NCBI GenBank assembly: GCA_001642005.1
Contig: LWCA01000336.1
Span: forward strand, 1 to 31,844
DNA length: 31,844 nt
Reading direction: 5' to 3'
Source of the DNA: Intoshia linei
Taxonomy: Eukaryota; Orthonectida; Rhopaluridae
In this document: in pieces, positions 28,901-31,844 of the stretch
How the letters are laid out: each line of letters opens with the position of its first letter
Numbering within the stretch: the stretch's first letter is position 1
Position numbers and translations under genes: made by a program
The notes under the pieces: generated by a model
What the model was told of the DNA's origin: nothing
The model's database searches: none
Seen by the model: the letters and a program-made list of their open reading frames with translations, nothing else

Positions 28901-29917
28901 TAATAAATTTTAGCAATAAATCCTTTAATTGAGAAGTCATCCTTTAAATTCTTAATAATCCAATTTCCTTCAAATTTCATTTGATGACAAATATCCTTTT
29001 CTTTTACAAATATTATTAAAGGAATCTAAATCAAATATACATGTATGTATGAAACATTTTATTACAATGTATTAGTAATTTTAATAAATTAAATTAATTA
29101 TGTAATAAAATAACAGTACCAATTAACAATCTTATATATTTTACAGGAAATCTCCGTTTAGTACGATCAATAATGTTTACATGTTATAATTAAAAATAGA
29201 AAACATGATCATATATTTAATTTATATGTATAATTATAATTCATTAATAACTAAATGGTCTTTAAATAACACTAAAATAGGTTTTAATTTTAATAAAATT
29301 AGTTCAGAAATTTAAACTTGGATTTTAAAATTTGATAATTTGAAAGTTGATGAATTTTGTGGTCATAAGGGGATATTTTTATAGCAAATTTGCGATACAC
29401 TGATATAAAAAGTGACAGTAATAAATATATTATTTTTTAATTAACTTATAATACAATTTTAAATACAACATAATAATAAAACATAAATACATAGTATAAT
29501 TTTCAATTTTTTAACTTAATAATTTTAATTATTAAATATCGACTTCGGACATAAGTTGAATTAAAAAAAATTTGGTTATTAATTGATTAAATTTTTAAAT
29601 ATATATACGATGTAGTCGAAAAAATTTTTAAGGGGCCTTGATAAAATATATTACTAAAAAGGGGGCTGTAGACAAAGTAACTTTTGGAACCCCTGGTATA
29701 AACTGCTTTGTATATTACGGTATGTAATTTATGATGCTACAAAATATCTTCTATCAGTACTAAACGTGATTCTCCTGTATCATGGTACCTTTAAATTATA
29801 ATATGCGAAAATTATTCCTATTGACACAAATATATGTGTGATTTTAAGAGAATATATGACACCATTCAAATATTCATAATTTTTTTCAAAACGGAATTGA
29901 GTATCATTGGTGTCCAC
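13070..29917 (-). CDS. RYR: Ryanodine receptor Ca2+ release channel, C-terminal exons (partial)
   Basis: Tetrameric ER/SR Ca2+ release channel. Only its 3' part is in the window. Exons in transcript order: 29789-29917, 28828-29025, 27193-27278, 22361-22424, 20475-20600, 18617-18637, 15024-15155, 13762-13921, 13651-13715, 13304-13404, 13208-13259, 13070-13168. All junctions are GT-AG and keep phase, giving about 410 codons. Landmarks: [34 protein letters not shown] (S4); [16 protein letters not shown] (S5); [11 protein letters not shown] (selectivity filter); [20 protein letters not shown] (S6) followed by [12 protein letters not shown]; zinc site CFICG with [48 protein letters not shown]; stop 13070-13072. 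The channel is close to canonical except for a shortened S2-S3 linker. Upstream exons must lie beyond 31844. Identification is firm. Confidence 0.96.
13922..15023 (-). other. RyR intron, 1.1 kb
   Basis: Contains a Helitron-like fragment at 13980-14240 (GTCTGTTACCGTTTATTT, later GAGTCACTTCACGGTCAAAA). I see nothing identifiable in 14250-15020. Confidence 0.8.
13980..14240 (+). repeat. Helitron-like family fragment
   Basis: TGTCTGTTACCGTTTATTTA opens the module. The CAATTTGTAACACAGTTTTT, TCACGGTCAAAATTAC and CCCTAGAATTTAAAAAAAC blocks follow in the order seen at 30470-30640. Confidence 0.6.
15024..15155 (-). CDS. RYR: RyR exon: S5 helix and turret
   Basis: 44 codons: [20 protein letters not shown], then [20 protein letters not shown]. 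The first part is the S5 helix (family VVVYLYTVVAFNFFRKFY). The luminal turret is shorter and less acidic than in vertebrate RyR. Phase 0 on both sides. Confidence 0.95.
15340..15864. mobile_element. piggyBac-type MITE with TTAA target duplication
   Basis: Terminal inverted repeats CCCGAATACTCCCAG and CTGGGAGTATTCGGG are exact 15-bp copies, flanked on both sides by TTAA (15336-15339 and 15865-15868). Each arm also carries a subterminal GTGACCATATGG box. About 525 bp with no transposase frame. CCC termini plus TTAA define the piggyBac superfamily. Confidence 0.9.
15912..16428. mobile_element. Foldback element with hAT-like ends
   Basis: Ends read TAGGGGTGTCAGACTCAA and, inverted, CAGGGGTGCCAGACTCAA. 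Similarity continues inward through GCTTGGCGAGCCAAATGTG, AATTATTACGC and AAATAAATCATGA, so much of the element is one long imperfect inverted repeat. Its inner part matches, inverted, the segment at 10443-10500 of the hAT at 10281-10885. Flanking 8-mers GTTTATAA and TTCACTAT do not match well. Confidence 0.7.
16606..17311 (+). mobile_element. Helitron-like element with an inverted second end
   Basis: Begins A/TCCTTACTTATATATTATG, with GTTTGTGTGTGTGTTCC and TTTATTTCAATTCTACC. After the usual modules it ends in an inverted copy of the same 5' end (TTATTGAAATAAACAATAAC through ATATAAGTAAGGAT). Helitrons lack terminal inverted repeats, so this is probably two copies fused head to head, or a different element class. 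Confidence 0.5.
17358..18046. mobile_element. Recent hAT element with perfect 8-bp TSD
   Basis: Flanked by ATCATTAT at 17350-17357 and the identical ATCATTAT at 18047-18054. Ends are CAGGGCTG and CACCCTG, followed inwards by CAGCAA/TTGCTG-rich arms (AACAGCAACAGCAGCTGCTG and, inverted, AATGCTGTATTTTGCTGTCG). About 689 bp. I see no transposase, so it is non-autonomous. Confidence 0.8.
18617..18637 (-). CDS. RYR: RyR 21-nt micro-exon (VTHNIKQ)
   Basis: Bounded by TTATAG and GTAACA, it encodes VTHNIKQ. This fills exactly the seven residues (VTHNGKQ in vertebrates) missing between the S4 exon and the S5 exon, phase 0 on both sides. The conserved Gly is Ile here. The match in length, phase and six of seven residues makes chance unlikely. 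Confidence 0.9.
19635..20235 (-). repeat. Helitron-like family copy nested in a hAT element
   Basis: On the minus strand it carries ACGCGTTTTAAAATCATTAA, CAGCCTCAGAAACG, TTCATGGTCAAAACCACAAA and TTAAACATGTCCTAAAATTT. The copy at 21874-22140 has the same order, so the similar small frames in the two copies come from the repeat and are not related genes. Confidence 0.6.
20234..20383 (-). other. Short unidentified open frame at the end of a hAT element
   Basis: About 49 codons with unusually protein-like composition: [20 protein letters not shown], then [11 protein letters not shown] and a stop. I do not recognise it. It lies against the hAT terminus, so it may be captured host or transposon sequence, or chance. 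There is no start codon of its own. Confidence 0.3.
20475..20600 (-). CDS. RYR: RyR exon: S3-S4
   Basis: 42 codons, phase 0 to 0. [20 protein letters not shown] then [20 protein letters not shown] aligns without gaps to family S3/S4. Acceptor TTTTTTAG, donor TCTGTAATT. A hAT element ends only 80 bp downstream, in the next intron. Confidence 0.93.
20701..20871. mobile_element. hAT MITE
   Basis: Left end CAGTGATCACCAAACGC, right end GTTTGGTGGCCACTG. The flanking 8-mers CTCTATAA and TTCTATAC match 6 of 8. About 171 bp, non-coding. Confidence 0.7.
21030..21165 (+). repeat. Dispersed repeat family B, copy 1
   Basis: Shares AGCTTGACTGTTATGTA, CGTATAAACAGCA, CTAGCTCT and GAGGGC with copies at 27655-27790 (plus) and 26695-26810 (minus). 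Short and non-coding, with no assigned class. Confidence 0.6.
21170..21600. mobile_element. hAT-like element
   Basis: Left end GAGTGGTTCCAAACTTG, right end AGCTTGAGAACCACTG. The flanks ATTTAAAG and TTATATAG match 5 of 8, so it is old. About 431 bp, and it contains the pogo-like MITE at 21276-21500. Confidence 0.55.
21276..21500. mobile_element. pogo/Tc1-like MITE flanked by TA
   Basis: Left end CAGTAGTCTCCCTAAATTGA and right end TTCAATTTAGAGAGCGATCACTG are imperfect inverted repeats, each flanked by TA. A second GCGATCACTGTA box lies inside at about 21317. About 225 bp, non-coding. The end sequence resembles Tigger/pogo families. Confidence 0.6.
21770..22357 (-). repeat. Helitron-like family copy
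   Basis: On the minus strand it begins A/TCCTTTACTTATATAAAAT and runs through GTGTTACC, AATTTGAGTCC, ACGCGTTTTAAAATCATTAA and AAAAAAGCACTTTAATATTT to CAACCCA-type 3' modules near 21800. Its 5' end touches the donor site of the RyR S3 exon. Confidence 0.6.
22361..22424 (-). CDS. RYR: RyR exon: start of S3
   Basis: One base plus 21 codons: [17 protein letters not shown] matches the family DVKYQIWKFGVIFTDN. The donor GTAATA at 22360 lies at the very edge of a Helitron-like repeat copy (21770-22357). Confidence 0.88.
22765..23115 (-). repeat. Helitron-like family copy
   Basis: Minus-strand modules include AATTTGAGTTCTTCAAGATC, ACGCGATTTACAATCATTAA-like and TATTTTAGTCTCAGAACCGT, in the same order as 4690-5321 and 21770-22357. 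The ends are eroded. Confidence 0.5.
23493..23513. repeat. Perfect 10-bp-arm palindrome
   Basis: ATAGTTATGA and TCATAACTAT flank a single A. AT-rich inverted repeats continue downstream, so this may be part of a decayed element next to the MULE. Confidence 0.5.
23569..24339 (-). mobile_element. MULE (Mutator-like) element with transposase remnant
   Basis: Long terminal inverted repeats: ACGTTATTTT, then CAAATACTTTATTTTAGTAG and CTCATACTTTATT are exact in both arms. The 10-mer ATTTATATAC flanks both sides (23559-23568 and 24340-24349), within the MULE range of 8-11 bp, although it is AT-rich. About 771 bp, so it is internally deleted. Confidence 0.75.
23803..24123 (-). pseudogene. MULE transposase C-terminal fragment
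   Basis: 106-codon open frame ending [20 protein letters not shown] then STNKTIK. The W-EG...[10 protein letters not shown] block is characteristic of MULE transposases downstream of the catalytic core. The DDE residues and zinc knuckle are absent, so it is a non-functional remnant inside the element. It has an ATG at 24123, but that may be incidental. Confidence 0.65.
24368..25170 (+). mobile_element. Helitron-like element, long copy
   Basis: Begins A/TCCTAATTTATATAAAAGG, then CTACGCAATTTTTGTTTGTC. Modules run as in 7370-8180: CAAACTCACATCTTATG, ATCTTCAGGGCCAAAACC, AGTTGTATCCTGTTAACA, GAAATAATTAACAGTCC, ATTCCCGGTGAAAAATAA, CAATAAATACATATGGGTG and a last GCTACGCAATTTTTAAATC block. It closes just upstream of the micro-exon array. 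Confidence 0.55.
25334..26462 (+). CDS. Candidate micro-exon gene (tandem exon array, no start found)
   Basis: Proposed exons: 25334-25387, 25452-25482, 25645-25665, 25735-25800, 26005-26025, 26187-26207, 26372-26397 (or 26374-26397), 26458-26462. Each internal exon follows TATTTAG and precedes GTAAG, GTAAA or GTAAT. Introns are 64, 162, 69, 204, 161, 164 and 60 nt, and the long ones are near copies of each other over their last 95 bases. One frame threads every exon: [74 protein letters not shown], then TAA at 26460. Exon 7 must use the second AG of an AGAG acceptor to avoid a stop. AATAAA lies at 26493. No initiating ATG or signal peptide fits this frame; the ATG at 25362 works only if exon 2 is skipped. 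Product unknown. It could instead be a non-coding tandem repeat. Confidence 0.4.
25388..26371 (+). repeat. Tandem intron-unit duplication
   Basis: Two intron types alternate. The short type (25388-25451, 25666-25734) ends AATAATAATTTTATATTATTTAG-like. The long type (25483-25644, 25801-26004, 26026-26186, 26208-26371) ends with a shared stretch containing TTAACTGTTTTAAAATATTA and TTTCTTTTTATTTAG. The order short-long-short-long-long-long suggests duplication of a two-intron unit, followed by amplification of the long unit. Confidence 0.8.
26493..26498 (+). terminator. Possible polyadenylation signal AATAAA of the micro-exon array
   Basis: AATAAA lies 31 nt after the candidate stop at 26460-26462. 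Weak on its own in AT-rich DNA. Confidence 0.3.
26695..26810 (-). repeat. Dispersed repeat family B, copy 2 (inverted)
   Basis: The minus strand reads CTAGCTTGGCTGGTTTTTAT, then ACAGCATCTAGCTCTGCCGA and GGGCGG, matching 21030-21165 and 27655-27790. Confidence 0.6.
26819..26843. repeat. Perfect 12-bp-arm palindrome
   Basis: ATGTACTCATAA and TTATGAGTACAT flank a single G, immediately beside family-B copy 2. It could be an element terminus or a protein site. Confidence 0.6.
27193..27278 (-). CDS. RYR: RyR exon: end of S2-S3 linker
   Basis: 28 codons plus two bases. Contains [14 protein letters not shown], collinear with the family stretch GDIFGRERIAELLGMD, and the spacing to the preceding KR is identical to vertebrate RyR. 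Conservation is weaker here, but phases match on both sides (0 in, 2 out). A 4.8-kb intron follows. Confidence 0.8.
27430..27600 (-). repeat. Dispersed repeat, inverted partner of 28290-28440
   Basis: The minus strand reads CAAGACCACTCAAACC, TAACATTTTTGTATG and AATGGCAAGCGTCTC. The plus strand at 28290-28440 reads CAAGACCACTCAAATCC, TAACATTTTTGTAGGG and AATGGTAAGCGTCTC. Non-coding, class unknown. Confidence 0.55.
27655..27790 (+). repeat. Dispersed repeat family B, copy 3
   Basis: GGTTGACTGTTATGTACTAC, then CAGCACCTAGCTCTGCCGAG and AAAAAAATAAATTCAGGTG. As in copy 1, it runs into AGTGGTTCC and AAACTTGTT, a hAT-like terminus. Confidence 0.6.
27870..28216 (-). repeat. Helitron-like family copy
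   Basis: The minus strand begins A/TCCTTATTTATATAATATG, followed by GTCTGTGTGTGTTATCG, TTTATTTCAATAACTACC and CTTACAGGTCAAAAAACCC, and ends near TTATTCCAGTTGATATAAAT. An internally shortened copy. Confidence 0.6.
28290..28440 (+). repeat. Dispersed repeat, partner of 27430-27600
   Basis: See 27430-27600. The two copies are in opposite orientation about 0.7 kb apart, so they could pair in RNA. Confidence 0.55.
28828..29025 (-). CDS. RYR: RyR exon: S2-S3 linker with PSNYWD signature
   Basis: 66 codons in phase 0. Opens [20 protein letters not shown] (family VPLVIFKREKE...LEFDG) and closes [15 protein letters not shown], with the nearly invariant FPSNYWD. The middle is divergent. Acceptor TTTAG, donor ACGGTAACG. 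Confidence 0.93.
29680..29695. mobile_element. Single hAT-like terminus
   Basis: TTTGGAACCCCTG inverted gives CAGGGGTTCCAAA, a standard hAT end, preceded by GGGGGCTGTAGACAAAG. No partner terminus was found upstream, so its extent is unknown. Confidence 0.4.
29789..29917 (-). CDS. RYR: RyR exon: S2 region
   Basis: 43 codons in phase 0, ending [20 protein letters not shown] then YYNLK. It aligns with the animal RyR segment ending LCIIGYNCLK. The acceptor is AAATTAG and the donor is AAGGTACCA. This is the most 5' RyR exon found. The first dozen residues are acidic and poorly conserved. Confidence 0.85.
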
Positions 29918-30291
29918 CTAATTTAAAAAAAATATATATAATATAGGTAAACTAATATAATTATGAACTTATGGATAATCCGCCCACTATGATTTAAATG
30001 AAAATGAACATTCACATTTCAATTATGTTGTTCATTTTAAAAAATAGTTATATCGTATTATTATTATCGTATTTATCGCTTTAAATTTTATGTTTATGTT
30101 AATAAATTGAATTAATTATTTTTAAAAAAATTTCATATAACTTTTAATTCATATTATAATTATTTTTAATCTTAATAATATATCCTGTTTTGTTACGTTA
30201 ATTAAATAAGTAATCCAATTAAAATAACCAACTTTGATTAAATCATAATTATACTTGGCAACATCAATTAAATAATAATGTATTTAATTAG

Positions 30292-30395
30292 ATGGTTTAT
30301 GTGTTGAAATAAAATTTAAGTCTAAAAGAAAATATTTCAGAAAATTCATTGATAGTAAACAAGAAATGCAAGCTGATAATGCTAAAAAACTGTAA
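30292..30395 (+). other. Unidentified exon-like open segment
   Basis: After an acceptor-like TTTAATTAG the frame reads GLCVEIKFKSKRKYFRKFID, then SKQEMQADNAKKL and a TAA at 30393. Composition is charged and protein-like. I do not recognise it, and no upstream plus-strand exon is evident. It may be an exon of a nested gene, a retro-copied fragment, or chance. Confidence 0.25.
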
Positions 30396-30429
30396 AAATG
30401 TTTTTGAATTATTTCATAATCTTTTACGT

Positions 30430-30745
30430 ATATAAAAATAAATGTCTGTGTATGTTGGTATATGTTTGTGTTACCGTTTATTTAAAAAATTAACAGTTTT
30501 GAATTAAAAAACCCCAATTTCTAATGCTGCTTTTCCCCAAGACATATTTTTCGGTTTCACAATTTGAGTCCTTTCGGGTAAAAACCACAATTTTCTCTTT
30601 TTTTATTAATCCAAAAACAAAAAATCAGCCCTAATCAAGTTGATGTAGTTTTAATTAAATTTTAAATAAATTTTTTTAAAAATAAGAATTTGAAAATCAA
30701 AAATAGCGTAGCAATAAAAAAAATCCCGAAAGAATCAATTATATA
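30430..30745 (+). repeat. Helitron-like family copy, rearranged
   Basis: Starts A/TCTTTTACGTATATAAAAA, then TTTGTGTTACCGTTTATTTA, CCCCAATTTCTAATGCTGC and AATTTGAGTCCTTTCGGG. From about 30660 it switches to an inverted piece of the family's 3' end (TAGCGTAGCAAT, read on the minus strand as ATTGCTACGCTA), so the copy is chimeric. Confidence 0.5.
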
Positions 30746-30934
30746 GATTTCCACTAGTGTTGGCAATTTATCGAAATATTTTTATTGATAATTTATCGAT
30801 AAAAAATAATAAACTAATTTAATTGAAAAATTAATTACAATTGTTATATTCTTTATTTTTGTTTATAAACTAAAATTTCAAAAATATCAAAACATTAACA
30901 ACATCGGGTGATATTCTGGATCTTTTCTTAGTTA

Positions 30935-31241
30935 TATAATGACCAGTTATTTAGAACGCCCTTTCAGCTTCACAACTGGTAGGTTTAATAGACATAATTG
31001 AATAGTAAAATTTATCTAAGTTGCTTGTTTTCCTTCCTTGATTTTTTTGATTCTTCCACCCTTGATTTGATTTCCTTGATCACACGATAGAATCATTCTT
31101 TTTACAGAGTTATACCAAGTAGGAGGAGTATTGTCATATTCACTGTTCCGTTTTTTAAAACTCATTTGAATAAAAACATTTTGCTATTCTATTAAATGAG
31201 AAATTATCCATGGTTGCCATTTTGGATACCTCTTCTTCCAT
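30935..31241 (-). pseudogene. Decayed hAT transposase remnant
   Basis: Pieces in different frames on the minus strand: EEEVSKMATMDNFSFNRIAK from an ATG at 31241 (stop at 31155), then TPPTWYNSVKRMILSCD and, near 30951-30990, PTSCEAERAF followed by a stop. The last piece matches the C-terminal hAT dimerisation motif (P.TS.EAER.FS), and the first pieces match the region after the BED finger. Frames are broken, and the catalytic core is largely deleted. Confidence 0.55.
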
Positions 31242-31461
31242 CGATTTTTTAATAACAAAAAAATTTATCCTTCGAATTTTTTTTGGTTAATAATAAATTA
31301 ATAGAAGTTAATAGCGTTAATAAAGTTAAATTTTATTTTTAAAAGTTAAATTATATTTTCAAACATTAATTTTGTTTTATATACTTTCGTTTTGTTTTGT
31401 TACTTTTACAAAATTAAATTTTGTTTAATTGCAACGCAAATTATAAAAACATAAGAGTTGT

Positions 31462-31710
31462 ATGCATATTGTTAGTATTAGAAGTTCAATTAAAACATCG
31501 AATGACTTTGCAACAGAAATGGCGGAAGCATTTCTATCTGCGGACATACCTCTAAAAAGTTAACGTTAAGTTAAGAACAATATTTAAAAAAAGGGAATAT
31601 TCTTGCCATCTGAAAGCAATTGCAAAAATAAAATTGATGATTTGTATTTAAAAGAAATGGAGAGAATAAAACATTATTGTATTAATAAATTAATCTTTAT
31701 AATTGAATAA
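31462..31710 (+). pseudogene. Decayed hAT transposase remnant (CGGBP1-like class)
   Basis: First frame: ATEMAEAFLSADIPLKS from an ATG at 31462, stop 31561-31563. Second frame: LPSESNCKNKIDDLYLKEME then RIKHYCIN, stop 31708-31710. These match consecutive N-terminal blocks of hAT transposases (EAFL.A.IPL.KL, then LPS.S..R). A deletion or frameshift separates them. It runs towards the window edge, so more may lie beyond. Confidence 0.5.
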
Positions 31711-31844
31711 ATTAAATAAACGAAATTGATTTAAATGGAAATAAGTACATTAATACTATGATCGGAACATTAAAAACACCTTAGAATGTAATAGTATATG
31801 ATTGTAAAAATATTACAAGTAATATGAACGGACAAATGGTCATT

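Larger units (their letters stand above)
29918..31844 (-). other. RyR intron running off the window
   Basis: No RyR exon was recognised upstream of 29917, although the family has an adjacent upstream segment (NYMNFEFFILKYLAF type). The stretch holds an orphan open segment (30292-30395), a Helitron-like copy (30430-30745) and two decayed hAT transposase remnants in opposite orientation. Confidence 0.7.

Overview
This window is nuclear DNA from an invertebrate animal. It is strongly AT-rich, its genes are split by GT-AG introns, and it contains a ryanodine receptor, a gene family of animals and their closest relatives. There is no bacterial or organellar architecture. Introns are either tiny (33-60 nt, close to the lower limit for animals) or kilobase-sized and filled with transposon debris. 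I cannot name the species. A small, derived AT-rich invertebrate with micro-introns fits, but that is inference.

Layout. (1) About 66/238-6680, plus strand: presenilin, the catalytic subunit of gamma-secretase, complete or nearly so. Both catalytic aspartates, the PALP motif and a native-like C-terminus are present. (2) 6681-9364: intergenic, with a dispersed Helitron-like repeat. (3) 9365-13001, plus strand: a complete MO25/CAB39 gene of 342 codons in seven exons, the scaffold of the LKB1-STRAD kinase complex. One intron holds a nest of hAT elements. (4) 13070 to at least 29917, minus strand: the 3' part of a ryanodine receptor gene. Twelve exons encode about 410 residues of the channel domain through the stop codon, including a 21-nt micro-exon. 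It is tail-to-tail with MO25 with 68 nt between the stop codons, and the predicted polyadenylation signals cross. The further upstream RyR exons lie beyond the window.

The large RyR introns hold hAT elements with 8-bp target duplications (one perfect), a piggyBac-type MITE flanked by TTAA, a MULE with a transposase remnant, a pogo-like MITE, a foldback element, and many copies of a Helitron-like family whose ends begin A/TCCTTACTTATAT.

The most unusual object is at 25334-26462, on the plus strand and antisense inside an RyR intron. It is a tandem series of short candidate exons (21, 21, 21, 24/26, 31 and 66 nt). The introns around them are near copies of one another, but the exons are unrelated in sequence. 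One reading frame can be threaded through all of them to a stop and an AATAAA. The layout recalls the micro-exon genes (MEGs) of parasitic flatworms, but no start codon was found and transcription is unproven.

The three conserved genes serve separate housekeeping roles (intramembrane proteolysis, kinase scaffolding, Ca2+ release), and nothing suggests they are co-regulated. All exon boundaries were read by eye from family conservation, reading phase and splice signals.
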